This document shows positions 27,486 through 35,074 of a stretch of 64,000 bases of DNA, one piece after another. The stretch lies in NCBI GenBank assembly GCA_012960475.1, contig DUBE01000063.1, forward strand, positions 124,001 to 188,000, written 5' to 3'. The notes under the pieces are model-generated. The model worked only from the letters and a program-made list of their open reading frames with translations. It was not told where the DNA came from and did not search any database. The DNA comes from Planctomycetota bacterium (GTDB lineage: Bacteria > Planctomycetota > UBA1135 > GCA-002686595). The position numbers and the translations under genes are program-made. How positions within the stretch are numbered: position 1 is the stretch's first letter; every line of letters begins with the position of its first letter.

Positions 27486-28109
27486 ATGCCCACTGGTGAC
27501 ATGAAACTGATCCCAATCACCCTCTCGTTGCTCTTGTCCTCATGCGCTCTGCGGGGTGCGGTCCCTACTGACCCGGGCCCCACCCATGCTCGCTGGAGCG
27601 CCGGCTTCAGCGAACTGCAGGTTTCCCACCCGCCTTTTCAGACGGTGCACGCCAACTGGAAGGACCGCAGGCAGGTGCCTTATGTCTACCTTGAAATCCG
27701 CGGAATCCAGGCGGACAGGGAGGCGATGATTCCGATCCTGCAGCACGAACTGGAGGAGCAGGGTCTGGTCGCGGATGGCCCGCCTTTCTGTCTTTTCTAT
27801 GACATCCCTGATGTGCCCCCCACCGAATCCTCCAACTCAAGGGTATGCATGCCGGTTCACAGAGAGGTCAAGACCCTGGCGCCCCTGGAGTTCGGAGTCT
27901 TGCCCAGCACGACGGTTGCCTATGGTCTTGCCTCGGGCGTCAGTTCGGATGTGCGCAAGGCCTGGACAGGGATCTTCGACTATGTGGAACGCCAGAATTG
28001 GGTTCCGAACGGACCGCTGCGCGAAATCTATCTTGTGGTGCCTGGAACTGATTCCAATCCTGCGGATCTGCTCAGCGAGGTACAGGTCCCAGTGCGCAGT
28101 GCGCATTGA
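27486..28109 (+). CDS. Lipoprotein with GyrI-like (AraC effector-binding-type) domain
   Basis: 207 aa; an internal ATG at 27501 may be the true start because it opens directly onto the signal MKLIPITLSLLLSSCALRG, with the lipobox LSSC. The mature part follows the GyrI/SbmC-like domain layout: VPYVYLEIRG, then an elongated helix (AMIPILQHELEEQGL), the FCLFYDIP strand, RVCMPVH, an APLEFGVLPSTTVAYGLASG strand pair, a second helix, and the closing GPLREIYLV...LLSEVQVPV. In known proteins this domain binds hydrophobic or cationic ligands inside the cytoplasm. Here it appears to be tethered outside the cytoplasm. Confidence 0.75.
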   Translation: MPTGDMKLIPITLSLLLSSCALRGAVPTDPGPTHARWSAGFSELQVSHPPFQTVHANWKDRRQVPYVYLEIRGIQADREAMIPILQHELEEQGLVADGPPFCLFYDIPDVPPTESSNSRVCMPVHREVKTLAPLEFGVLPSTTVAYGLASGVSSDVRKAWTGIFDYVERQNWVPNGPLREIYLVVPGTDSNPADLLSEVQVPVRSAH

Positions 28110-28208
28110 GGGAGGGTCACTGCAGCGGACCAGCTGGTCGATCTGGTGCGGGATCGTGGGCTGATCCCAGGTGCGGGCTTCGCGACCTGGTAGCGTCGCA
28201 TCGGGGGC

Positions 28209-29861
28209 TCACGCATCCAATCGATGTGCGCTCCCCGGATAGACACTGCGTATCTCCAGTTGGCTGTCGTCGAGCAGCTTGGCACGTAGCAGATCACCCT
28301 GTTGAGCAGCGCGCAGGGCTTCGCTCTTGATTTCGGTACGAAAAGGCATGCCACCGGGAATCGAGACCATCAGACCCGGCAGGCCCCGGGGGTCTTCGGC
28401 TTCAAGGACCTCGAACAGTTCCCCGTCTTGGTCAGGTCTGCGGGGCAGGCTCTGATTGAGGTCCAGGATCCGCTCCAGATCGACGAGGAACTCCCCGTCG
28501 CTGCCCTGCCAATCGTCCACTTCAAGGTCCTGTTCTTGGCTGGCCCACTGGCAAAAGGCTTCGAGGGCTGGTACCAGGTTCGCGACTTGGGTGGGCTTGA
28601 CCCGTTGTTCAGGACACCAAAAAAAGAGGAACTGTCGCATGGCCTGGGCTCCTAGTTCTTCTGGCTGCTCAAAACCTGCGCCAAACTCAATCAACAGATC
28701 GAGGGACTCAAGCTGTTCCCTGGTCAGCTGGATTTCCTTCGACGCTTGAGCTTCCCAACGGAACTCTGTCACGATGGCCCGGGCGACCCCACCCGAGGGC
28801 AGGGAACTGACGGGTTCGGCGCCCTCGGAGCCGCTCTCCCCAAGCCCCAGGTCGCGCTCAAGATCGTCCAAGAGTGCCTGCACATCCCGGCCTTGAGCCC
28901 GTCCCTGGTCAAAGTCCGCCAGAGCATTGGTCACTTCCCGGGGACTGGTCCGGCGCTCTGCGGAATCCAAGCGCAGACTGTGCCAGGCCGTAGCCAAGGC
29001 TGCCCGGGCGCGAGTCAAATCCACCTCTGTGTCAAAGGCCAGCTCATCGAGGATCTCTCCCAAGTGGTCATCAGACCCCAGGACCAGGCTCTTGGCCTGC
29101 ATGGGTGTTGAGCGTAGGCGCGCGAAGATGTCCTGGATCGCGGCCTCGGACAACCCGGCTTTGCCCAGGAGGGCCATGGCAGAGTCAAGGGGATTGACTG
29201 CCGTGGGCGATTCAGCATCCAAGGCCGGATCTTGGGTCAAACAGAAGAAGGCTTGCTCAAGGGTCTGTTGATCGAAGCGCAAGAGAGCTGGCCCCCCATC
29301 GCTGCGGCGTCGCGCAAGGTCCGCTTCAATCGCCTGATGCAAGTCTGAATTGCGGAAGACGCCAGCTGCAGGGGAGGCAAGAACTGCACCATCGCCATCC
29401 GGATGCAGGCGCCCGACGATTAGATCCCCTATATCCAGGGAGGGCGCCTCGGGGTTGGGGCGCAGGGAGTGTTCCTGCAGGCAACCAAGATCCTCCAACC
29501 AGGCGGCACCGTCCTCTGCCACTCCTCGCACGGAGAAGATTCCCGCGCAGGAATCCAAGAGAGCTCGCTCCCCCACCTCATGTTCTTGCAACTGTTCCGC
29601 GACCGCTTTACGCCATTCGCCCAGCAGACGCTCGCAGGGCACGCCCTCCAGATGGGCACTATGGCGCTCAAACAGAAACCATTCCTGATGTCGACGGGCG
29701 TTGAGCAGGTCGTCCCCTCGAAGCTCCTGTGGCGCACTCATCTGAGGGAAGAAATCCCCAACACTGCTGGCCAGTTCGGTTTCGAGGGCCGAATTCTGGC
29801 GAGCCAGGCTCAGTAACTGTTGGAAACCGAGTTCCAATTCCGTGGGCGTGAGGGTTGCCAT
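28209..29861 (-). CDS. Unrecognised 550-aa acidic protein
   Basis: 550 aa, starting with MATLTPTELELGFQQLLSLA. No signal peptide or membrane helix is visible, so it is probably cytoplasmic. It is Leu/Glu/Asp-rich and mostly helical, with a beta-containing segment around residues 145-185 (DIGDLIVGRLHPDGDGAVLA) and another near the C-terminus (GLPGLMVSIPGGMPFRTEI). No catalytic or binding motif is recognised. Codon use matches its neighbours, so recent transfer is not suggested. It is convergent with the GyrI-like gene and divergent from the CvpA-like gene. Confidence 0.75.
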   Translation of the reverse strand: MATLTPTELELGFQQLLSLARQNSALETELASSVGDFFPQMSAPQELRGDDLLNARRHQEWFLFERHSAHLEGVPCERLLGEWRKAVAEQLQEHEVGERALLDSCAGIFSVRGVAEDGAAWLEDLGCLQEHSLRPNPEAPSLDIGDLIVGRLHPDGDGAVLASPAAGVFRNSDLHQAIEADLARRRSDGGPALLRFDQQTLEQAFFCLTQDPALDAESPTAVNPLDSAMALLGKAGLSEAAIQDIFARLRSTPMQAKSLVLGSDDHLGEILDELAFDTEVDLTRARAALATAWHSLRLDSAERRTSPREVTNALADFDQGRAQGRDVQALLDDLERDLGLGESGSEGAEPVSSLPSGGVARAIVTEFRWEAQASKEIQLTREQLESLDLLIEFGAGFEQPEELGAQAMRQFLFFWCPEQRVKPTQVANLVPALEAFCQWASQEQDLEVDDWQGSDGEFLVDLERILDLNQSLPRRPDQDGELFEVLEAEDPRGLPGLMVSIPGGMPFRTEIKSEALRAAQQGDLLRAKLLDDSQLEIRSVYPGSAHRLDA

Positions 29862-29946
29862 AGCCCATTAGTTTAGCCCAGAGGGCCCGTTCGGGCAATC
29901 GAGGGGGCCCCTTGGATTGATCACGGGGGAATGCCATGATGGTCCC

Positions 29947-30555
29947 GTGCAAGCCCAAGAGATCTCTGAGCATTTGCAGGCCTCCAGCGTCGTTGCCCTG
30001 GCCTGGATCGACCAACTGGGATTGGGCCTGGCCGGGCTGTTCCTGGTGCTTGGTATCTGGCGCGGCCTGTGGGGTCAGATTCTGCGGCTCTTCGGTCTGG
30101 TGGCCGCAGTGGCCGTTGCCCGACAATTGTTCCTTCCCCTGGGAGAAGTCCTGGAGGGGTGGGGCCTGGGGCTGGGTACTACCTTGTCGGGGACCCTGGC
30201 CTGGTTCCTGATCTTTATCTCGGTCATGATTTTTGTGGCCATCCTTGCCCGCCTAGGCAAGGAAGCCTTGGCCGCCATGCAGCTGGGGCTTTGGGATCGG
30301 GCTGGCGGCGCCCTGGCCGGTTGCTTGACCGGCTTGTTGCTGCACGCGGTGCTCTTGTTTGTGCTGGCCGTATTGGCCCCCGAGGTCTGGGTCAAGGGCA
30401 CCCTCGAAAATACCTACTCGCGCACCCTTTTGGAAAAATTCCAGGTCCTGGCTCAACAAGCCCTGGACGCAGCTGAAGAACAGGTGGATCTTGAGGATCT
30501 GGGGACGGGTGGAAACAACCCCGCAGCGAGCAACTCGAAGGGGAATGACGGCTAG
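29947..30555 (+). CDS. CvpA-family membrane protein
   Basis: About 202 aa from a GTG at 29947; an in-frame TTG at 29917 is the alternative. Four hydrophobic helices follow a short amphipathic start. The pattern IDQLGLGLAGLFLVLGIWRGLWGQILRLFGL at the N-terminus is typical of CvpA/colicin-V-production-type proteins, and WFLIFISVMIFVAILARLGKEALAAM and the DRAGGALAGCLTGLLLHAVL helix also fit. The acidic, Asn/Ser-rich tail is likely cytoplasmic or disordered. The family is associated with envelope homeostasis, but its biochemical role is unsettled. A hairpin follows 26 bases after the stop. Confidence 0.8.
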   Translation: MQAQEISEHLQASSVVALAWIDQLGLGLAGLFLVLGIWRGLWGQILRLFGLVAAVAVARQLFLPLGEVLEGWGLGLGTTLSGTLAWFLIFISVMIFVAILARLGKEALAAMQLGLWDRAGGALAGCLTGLLLHAVLLFVLAVLAPEVWVKGTLENTYSRTLLEKFQVLAQQALDAAEEQVDLEDLGTGGNNPAASNSKGNDG

Positions 30556-30580
30556 GGCGCTCTTGGGTTGACTTGGCCAG

Positions 30581-30602
30581 GGGGCCATGTGAAAGTGGCC
30601 CC
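30581..30602 (+). terminator. Hairpin after the CvpA-like gene
   Basis: GGGGCCA-TGTGAAAG-TGGCCCC, a 7-bp perfect stem with an 8-base loop, ends just before TTCAAAATTT. The U tract is weak. It lies directly in front of the cobalamin riboswitch and separates the two transcripts. Confidence 0.55.
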
Positions 30603-30615
30603 TTCAAAATTTGTC

Positions 30616-30713
30616 AGGTGCCCCATGCGGGGGAAGTTCGTGTGATTCGAATGCGGTCCCGCCACTGTGAAGTCCATCCCTTGGACTGAGCCAGGATTCT
30701 CGCTGTGGTACCG
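30616..30713 (+). promoter_or_regulatory. Cobalamin riboswitch (aptamer core)
   Basis: The conserved order of the B12 aptamer is present: AGGTGCC at 30616, GGGGAA near 30630, GTGTGATTCG, then the B12-box stretch GCGGTCCCGCCACTGTGAA (about 30653-30671), a short hairpin (GTCC...GGAC) and GAGCCAGGATTCTC near 30688-30701. The closing helix can form between GGTGCC (30617-30622) and GGTACC (30707-30712), with one G-U pair. Downstream, GTACC at 30734-30738 could compete for the same GGTAC. The loop GGGGCGG at about 30764-30770 can pair with CCGCC of the B12 box, as in the known kissing loop. It precedes the secreted propeller-like gene at 30822. Confidence 0.93.
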
Positions 30714-30821
30714 GGACCCCGGGGTCTTGTTCAGTACCAGTCTTGTCCGAGGAGTGTTTCTTTGGGGCGGTGCGACATCAGGTCTCCGGGTCTATTCAGC
30801 GGAGTACTGACTGGAGCACCC

Positions 30822-32159
30822 ATGAAACCACATTTCTCAATTCGTGTCCTTGGGGGCACTCTTTCTCTGGCGCCGGCTTTGTCGGTATTTCTTTTTCTCG
30901 CCCCCGGCACCCAGGCCCAAACCGTTGCTCGACCCGGTTATCAAGTGAGCGACACTGCACCTGTGGCTCTGGGCGCGGCCGTGAGTTCACTGACCGATGG
31001 CCGCTATGTAACCTTTGACGGGGCGGCTGTGGACCTTTGGAGTTCTGCTGGGATACACCAGTTGAATCTTGGATCGTTCCCCAGCCCCGTCTTTGCGAGT
31101 TTTATCGCAGTCGATTCGAGCCAGACAGTGGCCATCTTGGGCGAGAGCACCAACGGCGAAATCTACTCGGTCGATCTCAACGGCGGTGGCATGCTGCTAC
31201 TGGCCCAGGCGACCTTCAACTACGCCTTGTGCTTCGACCCGGATGGACTTCGAGCTTGGGTCTCGGCGGCCTTGGGTGGATGGGGCGCAGGCAATGACCT
31301 CCTGGAACTTGATCTGGCCACAGGACAGCTGACTCCCCGCGCACACGTGTCGGGCCCTTCAGGTCCCCTGGCCACGGATGGGGCCGGCAACCTCTACTAC
31401 GGCACTCAGTACGACGGGTGGCCCGTGCCCCCGGACACCCAGAATCTGATTCGCTTTGAGGCCAGTGATCTGCAAGGCCCCGGCCTGTTGACTGAGCTGG
31501 ACGCGACCGTGCTGATCGACCAATTGGATGGCACCAGCGCAATCGTGATCGACGAGCAGGGCGAGAGCATGTTTGTGGTGGAGAGCGACCCCTCCGGGGG
31601 CGCAGAGAACATCTTGCGGCGCTACGACCTCGCCGGCAACTTGCAGGACGAGGTCCTGGCGGCCACGGCCTGGCTCAACGCCCTTGAGTTGGTGCCCTCA
31701 CCGGGTTCCTCGATTCTGGCCCCCTATCAACCCCTGGGTGCTGAGTTGCGTCTGGGCAGCACCGATTTCAACTTCGGGGTCAGCGAACGGCTCATCCTGG
31801 AGAGCAAGCGTTGCGGTATTTCCTTCAGTGGTCCCAATGGCCCTGCAGCGGGCCCTGCCCTGGTGACCGTGAGGGATGTACCCCAGGGAGGCAGCGCCTC
31901 AATCATGCTGACCCGCACGGCATTTCTAATGTCCCGTGAGTATCAGGTTGACTTGGGTTGGGGTGTGCCGGTGTTCTTGATGACCCAGCCCGCGTTGATT
32001 CTGCGTCGCACGATTCCCTTGGATGCGGACACCAATGGCGAGGTCCAACTGGCCTACACCCAGCCAGGCTTCATGTTCGGTGTGGTGGGATATCAGGCGG
32101 TGATCCATGACGCGCTGGGTACACCTGTGGGTACCAGCGAGATCGTCATCAATAATTGA
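30822..32159 (+). CDS. Secreted beta-propeller-like protein under cobalamin riboswitch control
   Basis: 445 aa from the ATG at 30822, which has GGAG five bases upstream; the longer frame from 30705 would start inside the riboswitch. The signal peptide ends near PGTQAQT; there is no lipobox Cys. Residues about 60-330 contain repeated four-stranded-blade patterns: FIAVDSSQTVAILGE, GEIYSVDLNGG, LCFDPDGLRAWVSAAL, DLLELDLATGQLTP, LATDGAGNLYYGT and AIVIDEQGESMFVVE. This resembles YncE/NHL-type propellers. The C-terminal 110 or so residues are a separate beta domain (DADTNGEVQLAYTQPGF...) like those found at the ends of many planctomycete secreted proteins. B12 repression would fit vitamin capture outside the cytoplasm; this is inference. 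Confidence 0.75.
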   Translation: MKPHFSIRVLGGTLSLAPALSVFLFLAPGTQAQTVARPGYQVSDTAPVALGAAVSSLTDGRYVTFDGAAVDLWSSAGIHQLNLGSFPSPVFASFIAVDSSQTVAILGESTNGEIYSVDLNGGGMLLLAQATFNYALCFDPDGLRAWVSAALGGWGAGNDLLELDLATGQLTPRAHVSGPSGPLATDGAGNLYYGTQYDGWPVPPDTQNLIRFEASDLQGPGLLTELDATVLIDQLDGTSAIVIDEQGESMFVVESDPSGGAENILRRYDLAGNLQDEVLAATAWLNALELVPSPGSSILAPYQPLGAELRLGSTDFNFGVSERLILESKRCGISFSGPNGPAAGPALVTVRDVPQGGSASIMLTRTAFLMSREYQVDLGWGVPVFLMTQPALILRRTIPLDADTNGEVQLAYTQPGFMFGVVGYQAVIHDALGTPVGTSEIVINN

Positions 32160-32190
32160 CCCGGCGAGGCATCCTCTGCGTTTGCTGACC

Positions 32191-32232
32191 GGGGCCGTCC
32201 TTCCTCCTCTGTGCGGGGCGGCCTCGTTTTTT
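32191..32232 (+). terminator. Rho-independent terminator of the riboswitch-controlled gene
   Basis: GGGGCCG (32191-32197) pairs with CGGCCTC (32219-32225) with one G-U, and GTTTTTT follows. It lies 31 bases after the stop codon. The loop is long (21 bases). Confidence 0.7.
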
Positions 32233-32248
32233 CCCCTGGCGCTGGGCT

Positions 32249-32542
32249 TCACTCTTCGAGTTCGACCCCGGTGACCCAGGGCAGACGCTCCTTGAGCTTG
32301 GGGGCCACAGCACCCTGCAGGGTCAAGATGCTGGCCCCGCAGCCGTGGCAGGCGCCATGGGCTCGCAGCAACACTCTCCCATCAGGGGTGATGCGGATCA
32401 GGGTCAGGTCGCCCCCGTCCGCTTGGAAGGCGGGACGCAATTCCGCGAGAACTTCATCTACTGCTGCGCTGTTGGCGTCCTGGGCTGGAGTGCGGTGCTT
32501 GAGGAAGCGTCCGAGCAGGGGGACTCTTTCCAAACGCATCAT
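32249..32542 (-). CDS. NifU-like C-terminal-domain iron-sulfur scaffold/carrier
   Basis: 97 aa. The NifU/Nfu domain is recognised by VDEVLAELRPAFQADGGDLTLI and by the cluster-binding CHGCGAS (CxxC), followed by LTLQGAVAPKLKERLP and VTGVELEE. Two such monomers normally hold one 4Fe-4S cluster and pass it to apo-proteins. An N-terminal extension of about 25 residues precedes the domain. The start ATG is overlapped by the stop of the upstream H-box gene (ATGA), so the two are translationally coupled. Confidence 0.92.
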   Translation of the reverse strand: MMRLERVPLLGRFLKHRTPAQDANSAAVDEVLAELRPAFQADGGDLTLIRITPDGRVLLRAHGACHGCGASILTLQGAVAPKLKERLPWVTGVELEE

Positions 32543-33111
32543 GGCTGACTCAGGTATTCAGCTGGCAGCAAGAGGTCGGCTCCCGGGCCGTCAGTTCTGT
32601 CCACTAGCGTGGCTCCCGGCACCTGCTCTACAAATTCCGCCGGATCGCATCCGGGCAGGACAAGGCGCCAGCCATCTGCTTCCAGGCGGAAATGCCATGC
32701 GCTGGGATTGGACTGTTCCCCCACTTGCCAGAGCAGACTGCCCACAGCCCAGGGCACAGACCAACCGTCTGGGGTGCAGCCCATCAAGCGTGGGAGGGTC
32801 GCAGGAGCCGTGGGCAGGGGCCGTTCCTCACGCCTGGCAGCCTTGGTCACCAGGGATACGATCCAATCAAGGCCCGCCGGTTCTCGTCGAGCCAGCAGCA
32901 CATCATGGCCCCCCGCCGCGCCGAGCACTCCAAGCAGCCAGCCCAGGCGCTGTGTATCGTTTCCTGCCCGGGCCAGCTCATCCTCATGGCTGGCGAGCAG
33001 TTCTTCCCCGCCTGCCATGGTGGTCAGGGCATGCAGACCCGTCAGCAACTGGGTGGTGTTGGCCAACTCGTGCAGCAGAGTTGGCAACAGCGCTCGGGCC
33101 AGGGTGTCCAT
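32539..33111 (-). CDS. Histidine-kinase-like H-box protein with degenerate ATPase region
   Basis: 190 aa from the ATG at 33111; an apparent longer frame to 33348 reads through the tRNA-Leu gene and is not real. The N-terminus LLPTLLHELANTTQLLTGLH has the H-box form seen in kinase dimerisation domains and histidine phosphotransferases, with His14. The C-terminal part (WAVGSLLWQVGEQSNPSAWHFRLEADGWRLV) sits where an N-box/ATPase fold would be, but it has no DxGxG or GxG motifs. A phosphotransferase such as ChpT-like, rather than an active kinase, is one reading. The link to NifU is only by overlap. Confidence 0.6.
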   Translation of the reverse strand: MDTLARALLPTLLHELANTTQLLTGLHALTTMAGGEELLASHEDELARAGNDTQRLGWLLGVLGAAGGHDVLLARREPAGLDWIVSLVTKAARREERPLPTAPATLPRLMGCTPDGWSVPWAVGSLLWQVGEQSNPSAWHFRLEADGWRLVLPGCDPAEFVEQVPGATLVDRTDGPGADLLLPAEYLSQP

Positions 33112-33158
33112 TGGATCGGGTGGGTTCGCGTGTTGCCCCCGCCCAAAAGAGTAGCGGG

Positions 33159-33244
33159 TGGTACCGGGCAAGGGACTCGAACCCTCATGGAGTTGCCTCC
33201 AACGGATTTTGAATCCGTCGCGTCTACCATTCCGCCAGCCCGGC
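33159..33244 (-). tRNA. tRNA-Leu (anticodon CAA)
   Basis: 86 nt including encoded CCA. The acceptor stem GCCGGGC pairs with GCCCGGT (first pair G-U). The D region is TGGCGGAATGGTAGACGC. The anticodon stem ACGGA/TCCGT encloses TTCAAAA, giving CAA. The long variable arm TTGGAGGCAACTCCA is type II, and GGGTTCGAGTCCC is the T arm. It lies 48 bases upstream of the H-box gene on the same strand. Confidence 0.97.
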
Positions 33245-33292
33245 GCGAGGCAGCAGAGTAGGGAGCCTGTGCTCATCCTGCAAGCGGCTTGA

Positions 33293-34048
33293 TCAAGGAG
33301 CAGGGCAGAACCCGCCCCAGGTCCCCTCTTCCGACATGCGAACCCCAAAGGCCGACTCGAGGCCCAGCTCGAATCCGCTCAGGGTCTGCACATGGTTCAG
33401 AGCCAGCAGAATCCCCGGCCCAAAGGCCTCGCGGCTGCTGACCTGGTGACTGAGCCGCAGGGTCTCCGCGCCCCACTTGAAGGCCACGGTCTGGTTGGCC
33501 AGCACTCCCTCCAGGCGTTCCGATCGGATCGAAATGGCTGGTGCTCCGTCGGCCTCCAAGAGAGCAGCGGTCCGAAGGGAGGTGCTTGAGGGGGAATCGA
33601 TCTTTTCGAGGTGGTGCTGCTCCTCAAGGCTGACCTGGACATCATCGCGGTCCGAGCGGGGCAGGAACTCAAGGGCCAGTCGGGCGCAGAGTTGCTGGAT
33701 CGTTATCCCAAGGCAGAAATTGGGCACCACCAGGCAGCCCAGTTGTGCCTCTTCCGCCTGGGCCTTCAGGTCCTGGAGCTCGCTGGGCTGCAGACCGCTG
33801 GTGCCGATCACAGCTCGCTGACCACTCTCCAGGATAAGCCGCCCATGGGACGCGCCCAGACCTGCCCGGGTCAGGTCCAGCGCAATTTCGCTGGAAGACT
33901 CACGCAGGCAAGTGCCGATGTCATCTTCGCGTAGGATTCGGGCCGCCAGTTCCAGGTCGGGAGTTCGCTCAATACAAGCGCAGGCCAACTGGCCCATGCG
34001 CCCCTGGGCACCGATCACCGCTATTCGGGTCTTGGCCGGGGCGCTCAT
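33293..34048 (-). CDS. dapB: 4-hydroxy-tetrahydrodipicolinate reductase
   Basis: 251 aa, slightly shorter than E. coli DapB. The NAD(P)H site is IAVIGAQGRMGQ near residue 9. The central GTSGLQPSELQ and VVPNFCLGI segments match the family. The substrate motif appears as EEQHHLEKIDSPSSTSLRTA, with HH and the Lys-Asp pair kept, while the usual APSGTA reads SPSSTS. The enzyme reduces HTPA on the lysine/diaminopimelate path, feeding peptidoglycan. The start overlaps the ddl stop (ATGA), so DAP and D-Ala-D-Ala supply appear to be co-expressed. Confidence 0.93.
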   Translation of the reverse strand: MSAPAKTRIAVIGAQGRMGQLACACIERTPDLELAARILREDDIGTCLRESSSEIALDLTRAGLGASHGRLILESGQRAVIGTSGLQPSELQDLKAQAEEAQLGCLVVPNFCLGITIQQLCARLALEFLPRSDRDDVQVSLEEQHHLEKIDSPSSTSLRTAALLEADGAPAISIRSERLEGVLANQTVAFKWGAETLRLSHQVSSREAFGPGILLALNHVQTLSGFELGLESAFGVRMSEEGTWGGFCPAP

Positions 34049-35055
34049 GGTGTGCGGTTCTTGAGAGCTCGCTCGAGAATCAACTCCACTAGATCTTGAA
34101 AGCCTATGCCCGCTGCTCGTGCCGCGAGTGGCAGCAGTGAACGCTGGGTGAAGCCAGGCAGAGTGTTGATCTCCAGACAGACGGGTGGCCCCTTCGGGGG
34201 CACGATGAAGTCCATGCGGGCGTAGCCGGCGCAGCCAGCGAGCCGGAAGGCCCGTTGGGCCAAGACACTGACCTCTGCGCAGCGTGCAGGCTCAAGGTCT
34301 TGAGGCGGACAAAATTCCTGAGCGCCCCCACTGGTGTACTTTTCTTCAAAGTCAAAGAAGTGTCCCGGATGGGGGCGGACTTCCACCAGGGGCAGGGCCC
34401 GTGGGAGATCCCCGTCCTGGTCCAAGAGGCCGACCGTGACCTCCACCCCATCGATTGCGGCTTCTACGAGGGCCTCATCGCCCGCCGCGCGCACGGCCTC
34501 CAGGGCAGGACCGAGGTCCTGCCAGTTGGTCACGCAAGTGGTGGCCAGAGATGATCCACCCCGACGTGGCTTGACAAACCAGGGACCTCCCCCATCTTTC
34601 CTGCAGGCCTTGGCCTGCTCGGGCCCCACGGTCCTGCTGGTGATCAAGCCTCCGGGTGCCACCGCCAAGCCTTCATCAGAAAACAACAGGCGGCTTTGAT
34701 GCTTGTCCATGCAGAGGGCTGAAGCCTGCACGCCTGAACCGCTATAGGGCAGATTCAGACTGCTGAGCAGACCCTGCAGGCTGCCGTCTTCCCCAGGGCC
34801 ACCGTGGAGTCCCAGCAGAAATACTGAGTTGGGGGGCAGGTTGCTGAGGAAGGCAACCGGGGGAGCAATTGTGCGGTCATCTTTCCAGCGACCATCCTGC
34901 AACCACTCGATGCGTTGCAGACCCCTGATGCGGCTCTCGCCCTGCAATCCCTCCAGGGCCTGCTGCAGGGCCGCGCCGCTCTGGAGGGAGACATCGCGTT
35001 CTCCGGAACTCCCGCCCACCAGCAAGATTACCGTGTGCTGGGTTAGATCAGTCAT
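34045..35055 (-). CDS. ddl: D-alanine--D-alanine ligase
   Basis: 336 aa from the ATG at 35055; a longer frame would overlap the upstream pyrophosphorylase gene. The ATP-grasp enzyme joins two D-Ala for peptidoglycan. Motifs seen: VGGSSGERDVSLQSG near residue 14, LLGLHGGPGEDGSLQGLL, the SGSGVQASALCMDKHQSR region, FVKPRRGGSSL of the ATP loop, and the metal/ATP end MDFIVPPKGPPVCLEINTLPG. It is coupled to dapB and starts about 19 bases after the pyrophosphorylase stop, so all are in one cell-wall precursor operon. Confidence 0.94.
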   Translation of the reverse strand: MTDLTQHTVILLVGGSSGERDVSLQSGAALQQALEGLQGESRIRGLQRIEWLQDGRWKDDRTIAPPVAFLSNLPPNSVFLLGLHGGPGEDGSLQGLLSSLNLPYSGSGVQASALCMDKHQSRLLFSDEGLAVAPGGLITSRTVGPEQAKACRKDGGGPWFVKPRRGGSSLATTCVTNWQDLGPALEAVRAAGDEALVEAAIDGVEVTVGLLDQDGDLPRALPLVEVRPHPGHFFDFEEKYTSGGAQEFCPPQDLEPARCAEVSVLAQRAFRLAGCAGYARMDFIVPPKGPPVCLEINTLPGFTQRSLLPLAARAAGIGFQDLVELILERALKNRTP

Positions 35056-35074
35056 CCGGTCGGCTCCGGCGGAG

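Noticed and set aside
28150-28168. GGGATC-GATCCC hairpin between convergent genes as terminator
   Set aside because: Only a 6-bp stem with no U tract on either strand; too weak to list.
33112-33348. N-terminal extension of the H-box protein
   Set aside because: It reads through a complete tRNA-Leu gene on the same strand; the ATG at 33111 is the sensible start.
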